NCBI GenBank assembly: GCA_002373555.1 | Contig: DFKM01000167.1 | Span: 1-5,505 of the forward strand | Length of the DNA: 5,505 nucleotides | Direction: 5' to 3' | Source of the DNA: Lachnospiraceae bacterium UBA3645 | Lineage (GTDB): Bacteria > Bacillota > Clostridia > Lachnospirales > Lachnospiraceae | Part shown: in pieces, positions 1-5,505 of the stretch | Numbering within the stretch: the stretch's first letter is position 1 | Layout of the letters: each line of letters opens with the position of its first letter | Position numbers and translations under genes: made by a program | The notes under the pieces: generated by a model | The model's database searches: none | The model's input: the letters and a program-made list of their open reading frames with translations, nothing else | What the model was told of the DNA's origin: nothing

Positions 1-653
1 TTTCCGATCAGAAACGCGCTCTTCTCCTCATAGCGGACTGCTGTCGAATACGCATCGCCCGCGAGATGCGCTGCATAAATCCGGTAGCCGTTCTTCTTCA
101 GTTCTCCGATCGTACCGCCCAGATCGTCCACGGTCACATGCGGCACCCGAAAGAGCGTCCCCATCGTAGCGCGGATCGTCTTCAGGCTGTAGATATCCGT
201 ACAGGACCGGTCACAGATCAGTCCGCCGCCGCCGGCCGCTTCCAGACTCCTGAGGATTGTGCCCATGTTTCCGGGATCCTGCAGATTCTCCAGCACGATC
301 AGCGGCCGTCCTGTCTGCAGGACATCCGCCATGGTATACGGCCGTTTCTTTACCAGTGCAAGCACGCCTTGCGGCGTCTTCGTGTCGGAAATGCTCCGGA
401 ACAAGTCATCCGACAGAACGACCGGTGCCGGAAGCCCGGCTTCCCTGCCGCCGCAGAGTTCATCCGCCAGACCGTCCCGCACAGCGCTTTCAGACAGATA
501 CAGTTCCGCTGCGAATTCTGCCGGGATCTCCTTCGCCATGCGGATGCCTTCCACCGGAAAAAGCCCTGCGTCAGATCTCTGCGCAGAGCTTTTCATGAGC
601 TTCTTTATCTTCTTCACCCTCGGATTCTGGGCGCTTCTGATGATCTCTTCCAT
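1..653 (-). CDS. SpoU/TrmH-family RNA 2'-O-ribose methyltransferase (3' end missing)
   Basis: Probably transfers a methyl group from S-adenosylmethionine to a ribose 2'-OH in rRNA or tRNA in the cytoplasm; the target nucleotide cannot be told from sequence. I translated 217 residues from the ATG at 653 to the window edge. Residues 1-20 are a basic start (NPRVKKIKKL) typical of the family. About 30-105 fit the SpoU substrate-binding domain (FPVEGIRMAKE). From about 117 the SPOUT methylase fold begins with motif 1, ENLQDPGNMGTILRSLEAAG (122-141, conserved N123, N129 and R135). A second conserved block is YSLKTIRATMGTLFRVP (155-171). The frame breaks off in FLIG, just where the family's motif 2 (IGNEG) is expected, so the knotted C-terminus lies outside. 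The ATG is 8 bases past the apt stop. The nearest purine-rich site, GAGGGA (668-673, inside the last apt codons), is 14 bases upstream, so translational coupling to apt is likely. No closer in-frame ATG, GTG or TTG exists. The family call is secure; the subfamily (RlmB, TrmH or YsgA-like) is open. Confidence 0.93.
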   Translation of the reverse strand, partial: MEEIIRSAQNPRVKKIKKLMKSSAQRSDAGLFPVEGIRMAKEIPAEFAAELYLSESAVRDGLADELCGGREAGLPAPVVLSDDLFRSISDTKTPQGVLALVKKRPYTMADVLQTGRPLIVLENLQDPGNMGTILRSLEAAGGGGLICDRSCTDIYSLKTIRATMGTLFRVPHVTVDDLGGTIGELKKNGYRIYAAHLAGDAYSTAVRYEEKSAFLIG

Positions 654-661
654 AAAACGGA

Positions 662-1186
662 TTATTTTCCCTCGTAAATGATGGCGCTATCCACGTCATA
701 ACCCTTCAGCAGTTCTCTGCCGTTCAGGCCTGCAAGTTCCATGACGAAGCAGCATTTGACGACTTCGCCGCCCAGGCGCTCGACAAGCTTGATCATCGCT
801 TCCATCGTGCCGCCGGTAGCCATCAGATCGTCTACCAGCACGACCTTCTGACCGGGCTTGATCGCATCCTGATGGATTTCGATCGTCGCGGTGCCGTACT
901 CCAGCGCATATTCCTCGGAAATCGTAGCGCGGGGCAGCTTGCCCTTTTTGCGGATCGGGATAAAAGGCTTATGCAGATTATAGGCAACCGGCATTCCGAA
1001 AATAAATCCGCGGGATTCCGATCCGGCGACAATATCAAAATCGATCCCGTCAAGCATGCCCATGAGAGAATCTATGGAAAGCTGCAGACCGTCCGCATCC
1101 ATAAGAATACCCGTCACATCTCTGAAAATGATCCCCTCCTTCGGGAAATCCGGAATACTGATGACATAATCTTCAAGCTTTTTCAT
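662..1186 (-). CDS. apt: adenine phosphoribosyltransferase
   Basis: Converts adenine and phosphoribosyl pyrophosphate (PRPP) to AMP and pyrophosphate, the one-step cytoplasmic salvage of adenine. The 174-residue product has the normal length of bacterial Apt. It starts with the family signature of a short helix then IPDFPKEGIIFRDVT (11-25). It carries SESRGFIFG (56-64), the RKKGKLP flexible-loop region (79-85) and the PRPP-binding loop VLVDDLMATGGT (116-127, acidic pair D119/D120). It ends in YEGK. No key residue is missing. The start is fixed by a full AGGAGG ribosome site (1195-1200) 8 bases before the ATG. It lies 83 bases downstream of recJ, an order (recJ-apt) widely conserved in Firmicutes, and has its own promoter at the recJ end. 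In Bacillus and many relatives the next gene is relA; here it is an RNA methyltransferase. Confidence 0.97.
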   Translation of the reverse strand: MKKLEDYVISIPDFPKEGIIFRDVTGILMDADGLQLSIDSLMGMLDGIDFDIVAGSESRGFIFGMPVAYNLHKPFIPIRKKGKLPRATISEEYALEYGTATIEIHQDAIKPGQKVVLVDDLMATGGTMEAMIKLVERLGGEVVKCCFVMELAGLNGRELLKGYDVDSAIIYEGK

Positions 1187-1244
1187 TTTTCAGGCCTCCT
1201 AATCCTTATAGGCACTGCAGCCGCAGATGCCCGCATCAACTGTT

Positions 1245-1273
1245 ATTGTACAATGAATCGTCCGGTTCTTCAA
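1245..1273 (-). promoter_or_regulatory. sigma-A-like promoter for apt (and the downstream methyltransferase)
   Basis: On the minus strand a -35 box TTGAAG (1268-1273) is followed by a 17-base spacer and a -10 box TACAAT (1245-1250). These match 4 of 6 and 5 of 6 consensus positions. The -35 box overlaps the recJ stop codon TGA (1270-1272). Transcription would start near 1238, giving a leader of about 50 bases that includes the AGGAGG of apt. No terminator-like hairpin with a T-run was seen between recJ and apt, so readthrough from recJ is also possible. The call rests on box match and spacing only. Confidence 0.6.
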
Positions 1274-3105
1274 CGGCTTTTTACAGTAGAAGGAATCCGC
1301 ACGTTCTTCAGCTGCAGCTGCAGGGTCCGGTTCCCCATGTATTCATTGATCTGCGGAGAATAGGTGATATCGATCCGGATATCCGCGGGCGCGGATGCGC
1401 TGCCATCGTTTCCGGCATACCGTTCCGTGCTTCTGCGGGCATACAGCGCATCAACCGCTGCTCTCCCATAAGCTTCCGCCAGCATCTCATCGAGCGCTTT
1501 TCCGTCTCCGAACCAGACCGCCTCCCTGCGGATGCCATCCGCGGTCTCCAGCGTGAATTTCCGCATGGTGCCTTCCCGGCCCATGATCCTGGCGGAAACG
1601 ATCTTCAGCGACCGGTCCGCAAAAAGCGGTGCCGGGTTGCCTTTCCCGAACGGCCCCAGAAGTTCTGTTTCCGTAACGATCTTTTCGGAAGCATAACCGG
1701 CCGGCATCGGCAGATCGATGTGGATCTTCGGCACAAAATCCTCTGCGGAGAGCCTGGTATTTTCATTGATGCCGGAGATGAGCGCAGGAAGATTTTCCTT
1801 TTTCAGTGTCAGGCCTGCCGCCATCGGATGACCGCCGAACTTCAGGAACAGGTGCGCGATCTTCATGAGGCCCTCGAACATATCGTATTCCTCGATCGAG
1901 CGGCCGGAGCCCTTGTATCCTTCTGCTGTTTCCGTCAGGACGATCGCAGGGTGGTTGTACCGCTCCCGGACCTTCCCGGCAATGATCCCGCACAGGCTCT
2001 CATGGCAGTCCGCCAGCGGAACGACCAGAACATCCGGGATCTCTCCGAGCGAATCGACATATTCGGCGGCCTTCTTTACGCCTTCATTCGTGAGTGTTTT
2101 CCGGGAATCATTGAGTTCCTTCAGGCCGGACGCCAGGGTATAGGCTTCCTGTCCGGACGCGGACAGCAGCGCGAATGCACGGTCGACCGTCTCCAGTCTG
2201 CCGGCCGAATTAAAGCACGGCCCGAGCACGAAGCCGATATGATAGGCCGTAAGCTTCCGGCCCGACAGGCCGCAGACATTGATGAGCGCCGCCAGCCCCG
2301 CATTTTCCGTATGTTCCAGACGGGCCAGGCCTTCCCGCACAAAGATCCGGTTCTCGTCGACCAGGTCCATGACATCCGCCACGGTCGCGATCCCGGCGTA
2401 TTCCAGGAACCGCAGGCTGTCTTCGCGGCTTTTGCCGGCAAGCGCATACAGGAGCTGCACCAGTTTATAGGCAACGCCCGCGCCGCAAAGCCCCTTGAAC
2501 GGATAGCCGCAGCCGGGCTGGTGCGGATTCACGATCACGTCCGCTTCCGGAAGAATGATGTGCCGCACACCGTCCGCCTCCTCTTTAAACTGGCAGGAAT
2601 GATGGTCCGTGACCACCACGGTCATGCCAAGTTCCTTCGCTCTTCTTACCGCATCAAAAGCAGCGATGCCGTTGTCACAGGTGATCATGAAGGTCACACC
2701 TTCGGCATGGGCCTTCTCCACCATGGACGGATTGACGCCGTAGCCTTCCTTCACTCTGTCGGGTGCTTTCAGTACGGCCGTGCCGCCGCAGGCGGTGATT
2801 GCTTCCAGCAGGATCCTCCCGGAGAAAATCCCGTCGACATCAAAATCCGAGGCGATCATGATGCGTTCGCCGTTTCGGATCGCATTATAAAGAAGCCGCG
2901 CACCCTCTGCAGCCCCCTTCATCAGACGCGGATCATATTCGTCCCGCCAGTCTGCATACAGATATTTTTTGATCTCTTCGGTATTTTTCATGCCGCGGTT
3001 GACCAGGAGCCGGATCGTGACCGGATCGAGGCCGAACTGCGCGGCGAGGCCGTAGAAGTCGCCGCGTTTGGCGGTGACGAGCCATTGTTCTTTCTGTTTG
3101 ATCAT
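1270..3105 (-). CDS. recJ: single-stranded-DNA-specific 5'-3' exonuclease RecJ
   Basis: Degrades single-stranded DNA 5' to 3' using two Mn/Mg ions, acting in recombination (RecF-type) and base-excision or mismatch repair. The 611-residue protein shows the DHH phosphoesterase motifs in order: DFDVDG (87-92), TCDNGI (142-147), TDHHS (166-170) and VADVMDLVDENR (242-253). These are followed by GPCFNSAGRLE (295-305), a variant of the usual GPRINAAGR. The DHHA1 half carries CHESLCGIIAGKVRERY (367-383), GSGRSIE (399-405) and KFGGHPMAAGLTL (422-434). The C-terminal part (about 470-605) resembles the RecJ OB-fold, ending in ITYSPQINEYMGNRTLQLQL. Length is close to the E. coli enzyme (577) and shorter than the roughly 786-residue B. 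subtilis form. The ATG is preceded by AGGTGA (3112-3117) with 6 bases of spacing. It has its own promoter upstream and is followed by apt after 83 bases. All metal ligands expected for an active enzyme appear present. Confidence 0.96.
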   Translation of the reverse strand: MIKQKEQWLVTAKRGDFYGLAAQFGLDPVTIRLLVNRGMKNTEEIKKYLYADWRDEYDPRLMKGAAEGARLLYNAIRNGERIMIASDFDVDGIFSGRILLEAITACGGTAVLKAPDRVKEGYGVNPSMVEKAHAEGVTFMITCDNGIAAFDAVRRAKELGMTVVVTDHHSCQFKEEADGVRHIILPEADVIVNPHQPGCGYPFKGLCGAGVAYKLVQLLYALAGKSREDSLRFLEYAGIATVADVMDLVDENRIFVREGLARLEHTENAGLAALINVCGLSGRKLTAYHIGFVLGPCFNSAGRLETVDRAFALLSASGQEAYTLASGLKELNDSRKTLTNEGVKKAAEYVDSLGEIPDVLVVPLADCHESLCGIIAGKVRERYNHPAIVLTETAEGYKGSGRSIEEYDMFEGLMKIAHLFLKFGGHPMAAGLTLKKENLPALISGINENTRLSAEDFVPKIHIDLPMPAGYASEKIVTETELLGPFGKGNPAPLFADRSLKIVSARIMGREGTMRKFTLETADGIRREAVWFGDGKALDEMLAEAYGRAAVDALYARRSTERYAGNDGSASAPADIRIDITYSPQINEYMGNRTLQLQLKNVRIPSTVKSR

Positions 3106-3142
3106 TCAATTTCACCTGCGATTTTTATCTCTAGCATACAGT

Positions 3143-3169
3143 ATTATATCAGAAGGAGGCTCTTTACAA
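3143..3169 (-). promoter_or_regulatory. extended -10 promoter for recJ
   Basis: The minus strand carries a perfect -10 box TATAAT (3143-3148) preceded by the extended element TG one base upstream (TGATATAAT, 3143-3151). A -35-like TTGTAA (3164-3169) lies 15 bases away, shorter than ideal, which an extended -10 commonly tolerates. The start would be near 3136, leaving a leader of about 30 bases that contains the AGGTGA ribosome site of recJ. This makes recJ independent of the metal ATPase gene upstream. Confidence 0.7.
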
Positions 3170-3201
3170 AAGCACTGCACAGTTGAATCCTTCACCAGAC
3201 A

Positions 3202-3276
3202 GCCGCAGGGGAGAATCATCCTCCGGAAACTGTTCACCCCGTGCCCTGTTTCCGGAGGATGATTCTCCCCTGCGGC
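3202..3276. repeat. perfect 29-bp inverted repeat, 17-base loop
   Basis: Positions 3202-3230 and 3248-3276 are exact reverse complements over 29 bases, enclosing the loop 3231-3247. Outside the perfect part, GAC (3198-3200) can pair with GTC (3277-3279) past a one-base bulge. Farther out, TTGAATC (3183-3189) can pair with GATTCAA (3283-3289), so the foldable unit may extend to 3183-3289. It lies in the 227-base gap between the ATPase stop and recJ. Neither side is followed by a T-run, so it is not a classical intrinsic terminator, although it could still stop or stabilise the end of the ATPase transcript. It could also be a dispersed palindromic repeat or a small non-autonomous element; no target-site duplication is obvious. 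Confidence 0.9.
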
Positions 3277-3330
3277 GTCACTGATTCAATTACCCTTCCG
3301 CAGAGCATTCCCCTGCGGCATCACTGATTC
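3267..3330. repeat. 21-base direct repeat, two copies, sharing sequence with the palindrome
   Basis: The block CCCCTGCGGC-R-TCACTGATTC occurs at 3267-3287 and again at 3310-3330, identical except for G versus A at 3277/3320. The first copy overlaps the right arm of the 29-bp inverted repeat. A diverged inverted copy of the same CCCCTGCGGC...GATTCAA pattern is present on the minus strand across the left arm (3183-3211, with a longer middle segment). The second copy ends 2 bases before the ATPase stop codon. The cluster looks like one motif duplicated several times rather than chance similarity. Confidence 0.75.
3298..3318. repeat. small hairpin just downstream of the ATPase gene
   Basis: CCGCAG (3298-3303) and CTGCGG (3313-3318) are exact reverse complements around a 9-base loop. 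The stem uses the same bases as the ends of the 29-bp palindrome, so it looks like a shortened or decayed version of that unit. On the minus strand it begins 14 bases after the ATPase stop codon and is followed by AAGGGTAATT, not a T-run. It may protect the 3' end of the metal operon mRNA; this is inferred from position only. Confidence 0.5.
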
Positions 3331-3332
3331 TG

Positions 3333-5234
3333 TTATCTTCCTGCAAGCAGCGCCCGCATCGCATTGATCACACAGATGATCATCACGCCCACATCCGCGA
3401 AGATCGCCGCCCACATACCGGCGATTCCGATTGCGCCAAGGAGCAGGCAGATCACCTTCACACCGATCGCAAAAATGATATTCTGCCAGACGATCCTCAG
3501 GCATTTTCCGGAGATCCGGATCGCCTTCGCGATCTTCCGCGGATCATCATCCATCAGCACAACATCCGCTGCTTCGATCGCGGCATCCGATCCCAGCGCA
3601 CCCATAGCGATTCCGACGTCAGCTCTCGACAAAACCGGCGCATCGTTGATGCCGTCACCGACAAATGCCAGTTTTTCCTTCGCCGGCTGATCGTTGATCA
3701 GTTCCTCGACACACGCGACCTTGCCTTCCGGCAGCAGGCCGGAACGGTAGTCCCGGATACCGAGCTTCTTCGCGACAGCGGCCGCAGCCGTTTCCGCATC
3801 GCCGGTCAGCATGACCAGCTTGTTTACGCCGGCCTTTCGGATCGCCGAAAGCGCGGCAGGTGTTTCCTCTCTGATCTCATCGGAGATCCGCACATAACCG
3901 GCATAGTTTCCGTCCGCACACACATGAATGATGCTTCCGTCTCCGTCCGGCTCCGTATATTCCATGCCGATCTCATCCAACAGCCGGTGGTTGCCGACAT
4001 ACACACGGATCCCGTCGACGCAGCCGGTAATCCCTTTTCCGAATATCTCCTCGATATCCTTGACCGCCGCAGTGTCCAGTTCTTTTCCCCACGCTTCCCG
4101 CAGGCTGACAGCGATCGGATGGGTAGAGAAGCCTTCCAGATGGGCCGCCAGATACAGAAGCCTGTCCGCGTCGATCCCGGACGGGCAGATCTCTGTGACC
4201 GCAAAATTGCCCTTCGTCAGCGTGCCGGTCTTGTCCATCACGAGTGTCCGGACTTCCGAGAGCGCCTCCAGATAATTCGACCCCTTGATCAGAACGCCGC
4301 TGCTGCTGGCTGCGCCGAGCCCGGCAAAGAAGCTAAGCGGAATACTGATGACCAGCGCGCACGGGCAGCTGATGACCAGGAACGTACACGCTCTGTAGAT
4401 CCACTGCATGATCAGCGGATCCCTGCCGAGCAGTGCCAGGATGACCGGCGGCAGAACAGCGAGCGCCAGCGCACTGTAACAGACGATCGGGGTATAGACT
4501 CTTGCAAATCTGGAAATGAACTGCTCCGATTTCGATTTTCTCGAAGCCGCATTTTCCACAAGTTCCAGGATCCTTGACGCCGTGGATTCATCGAATTCCT
4601 TTGTCGTCCGGATCCTGATGGATCCCTGACGGTTGATGCAGCCGCTTAAGACTTCATCTCCCGCTGCCACGTCCCGCGGCCGGGATTCTCCGGTCAGCGC
4701 TGCGGTATCGAGGGAGGATTCCCCTTCCTCCACGATGCCGTCGAGCGGGATCTTTTCTCCCGGATTGACCTGGATGACCGTACCGATCTCCACCTCGTCC
4801 GGGTCGACCGCTTCTCTGCCGTCTTCGGTCACGATATAGGCCACATCCGGCCGGATATCCATCAGCGCAGCGATATTTCTTCTGGACCGGCCGACCGCGA
4901 TGCTCTGGAACAGCTCGCCGGTCTGGTACAGGAGCATGACCGCCACGGCTTCCAGATAGTCTGTCTCCATACCGTGGATCCCGTTGTAGGTGCCGACAAA
5001 GATCGCACCGATTGTGGCGACAGCCATCAGGAAATTCTCATCAAAGACCTGCCTGTGTTTGATTCCGTGCAGCGCCTTTCTCAGGACATCCCCGCCGACG
5101 ATCAGGTAGGGGATCATGTAAAGCGTCAGCTTCAGGAACCACGGCGTAAGCCGCGCATCGAAGATTTTCAGTAAAATGATAATTGCCGCCGCGGAAAGGA
5201 TCCGCGACAGCATTTTCTTCTGTTTCTTATTCAT
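3333..5234 (-). CDS. P1B-type heavy-metal ATPase (Zn/Cd/Pb export class), without N-terminal HMA domain
   Basis: An ATP-driven membrane pump, most likely exporting Zn(II), Cd(II) or Pb(II). The 633-residue protein starts with a basic stretch and hydrophobic segments at about 12-26 and 35-52. A second membrane pair follows at about 68-112. The actuator domain has TALTGES (178-184). The metal-site helix carries SCPCALVIS (289-297, C290/C292). Next come the phosphorylation site DKTGTLTKG (334-342), the P1B-specific HP pair (H372/P373), MLTGDA (475-480) and GDGINDAP (526-533). The last two membrane helices (about 584-622) contain K593 and ADVGV with D614, the Lys/Asp pair diagnostic of the ZntA/CadA (P1B-2) class rather than copper pumps. 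The usual N-terminal CxxC domain is absent; a separate HMA protein is encoded 62 bases upstream. The ATG has a modest site, GGGGA, 6 bases upstream. Symbols zntA or cadA would fit, but the substrate is not proven. Confidence 0.95.
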   Translation of the reverse strand: MNKKQKKMLSRILSAAAIIILLKIFDARLTPWFLKLTLYMIPYLIVGGDVLRKALHGIKHRQVFDENFLMAVATIGAIFVGTYNGIHGMETDYLEAVAVMLLYQTGELFQSIAVGRSRRNIAALMDIRPDVAYIVTEDGREAVDPDEVEIGTVIQVNPGEKIPLDGIVEEGESSLDTAALTGESRPRDVAAGDEVLSGCINRQGSIRIRTTKEFDESTASRILELVENAASRKSKSEQFISRFARVYTPIVCYSALALAVLPPVILALLGRDPLIMQWIYRACTFLVISCPCALVISIPLSFFAGLGAASSSGVLIKGSNYLEALSEVRTLVMDKTGTLTKGNFAVTEICPSGIDADRLLYLAAHLEGFSTHPIAVSLREAWGKELDTAAVKDIEEIFGKGITGCVDGIRVYVGNHRLLDEIGMEYTEPDGDGSIIHVCADGNYAGYVRISDEIREETPAALSAIRKAGVNKLVMLTGDAETAAAAVAKKLGIRDYRSGLLPEGKVACVEELINDQPAKEKLAFVGDGINDAPVLSRADVGIAMGALGSDAAIEAADVVLMDDDPRKIAKAIRISGKCLRIVWQNIIFAIGVKVICLLLGAIGIAGMWAAIFADVGVMIICVINAMRALLAGR

Positions 5235-5255
5235 CTTTTATCCCCAGGGAAGACA

Positions 5256-5278
5256 GCTGCCGGCATTTTGCAGGCAGC
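5256..5278. repeat. small inverted repeat between the HMA and ATPase genes
   Basis: GCTGCC (5256-5261) and GGCAGC (5273-5278) are exact reverse complements around an 11-base loop, inside the 62-base gap separating the two metal genes. No T-run follows on the minus strand, so a strong terminator is unlikely. It could set the relative amounts of the two proteins by mRNA processing or partial attenuation, or be chance in GC-rich DNA. Confidence 0.35.
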
Positions 5279-5296
5279 GGCCCGGATTTGCGGTAT

Positions 5297-5505
5297 TTAC
5301 AGGAAGATCTCACAATCGGATTCCACGACTTTGCATGCCTCCTGCACGCGCGGCATGACCTCCGCCGGATCTGTGCCTTCTTCAAATTCCACTTTCATCT
5401 TGAGCGTCATGAAGCTGACGACGGCATCCGCAACGCCGGTGGTATTCTTTGCGGCCTCCTGCATCTTTTCGGCACAGTTCGCGCAGTCAACGTCGATCTT
5501 GTAGG
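5297..5505 (-). CDS. small HMA-domain (heavy-metal-binding) protein, N-terminus outside the window
   Basis: I translated 68 residues up to the TAA stop at 5297-5299; only a few N-terminal residues are likely to be missing. The visible start, YKIDVDCANCAEKMQEAA, is a ferredoxin-like HMA domain with the metal-binding C-x-x-C in a DCANC setting. It is followed by the usual TTGVADAVVSFMTLKMKVEFEEG strand-helix pattern. Two further cysteines lie near the C-terminus (visible residues 57 and 64, in EACKVVESDCEIFL). The whole gene is essentially one domain, about the size of a metallochaperone. Placed directly before a P1B-2 ATPase that lacks this domain, it probably binds Zn/Cd-type metal and delivers it to, or regulates, the pump; that is inference from context. 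The promoter is not in the window. Confidence 0.88.
   Translation of the reverse strand, partial: YKIDVDCANCAEKMQEAAKNTTGVADAVVSFMTLKMKVEFEEGTDPAEVMPRVQEACKVVESDCEIFL

Noticed and set aside
66..681. Overlapping plus-strand frames opposite the methyltransferase
   Set aside because: The minus-strand frame carries SpoU motifs and runs to the window edge; the plus-strand frames show no family features or good ribosome sites.
1187..1244. A possible adenine- or guanine-sensing riboswitch in the apt leader
   Set aside because: The leader from the predicted start is only about 50 bases, with no purine-riboswitch three-helix pattern or terminator hairpin visible.
1246..3186. A 646-codon open frame on the plus strand, antisense to nearly all of recJ
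   Set aside because: It mirrors recJ codon structure in GC-rich DNA, its translation is rich in Arg, His and Phe with no recognisable motif, and recJ on the other strand has every family motif.
3112..3219. A 35-codon minus-strand frame with two C-x-C pairs (starting MILPCGC), whose stop overlaps the recJ ribosome site; considered as a leader peptide
   Set aside because: GGAGG directly abuts its ATG with no spacing, the start is buried in the 29-bp stem, and the recJ promoter lies inside it, so the main recJ transcript would not contain its start.
3202..3276. Intrinsic (rho-independent) terminator for the ATPase operon
   Set aside because: The stem is strong, but no run of T follows on either strand, and the stem and loop are longer than usual. 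It is kept as a repeat instead.
3924..4577. A 217-codon plus-strand frame opposite the ATPase gene
   Set aside because: A shadow frame: low-complexity Arg/Asp/Gln-rich translation, no motif, fully inside a gene with complete P-type ATPase signatures.

Overview
The window reads as ordinary chromosome from a fairly GC-rich Gram-positive (Firmicutes) bacterium. Clostridia of the Lachnospiraceae type fit best. That placement is an inference from the recJ-apt gene pair, the strong AGGAGG ribosome site before apt, the sequence style of the 174-residue Apt, and a free-standing DCxxC metal-binding protein beside a metal ATPase. No rRNA, tRNA, CRISPR array, prophage or insertion sequence is visible. 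All five genes lie on the minus strand, so transcription runs from high to low coordinates.

In transcription order, the first block is metal handling. A small heavy-metal-associated (HMA) domain protein (5297-5505, its start outside the window) is followed after 62 bases by a P1B-type ATPase of the Zn/Cd/Pb class (3333-5234). The ATPase has no N-terminal HMA domain of its own. The two genes look like one operon in which the metal-binding domain is supplied as a separate protein.

Next comes a 227-base intergenic stretch (3106-3332), the least ordinary part of the window. It holds a perfect 29-bp inverted repeat, a 21-base direct repeat that reuses part of that inverted repeat, a smaller hairpin, and then a clear extended -10 promoter for recJ. 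The hairpins have no T-tract on either side, so they are not textbook terminators.

The second block is recJ (1270-3105, single-strand DNA 5'-3' exonuclease), apt (662-1186, adenine salvage) and a SpoU/TrmH-type RNA 2'-O-ribose methyltransferase cut by the window edge (1-653). recJ and apt are separated by 83 bases. A good sigma-A-like promoter sits there, with its -35 box overlapping the recJ stop codon, so apt and the methyltransferase probably have their own transcript in addition to readthrough. Apt and the methyltransferase are 8 bases apart and probably translationally coupled. I found no convincing new multi-gene system; the palindromic repeat cluster is the item most worth following up.
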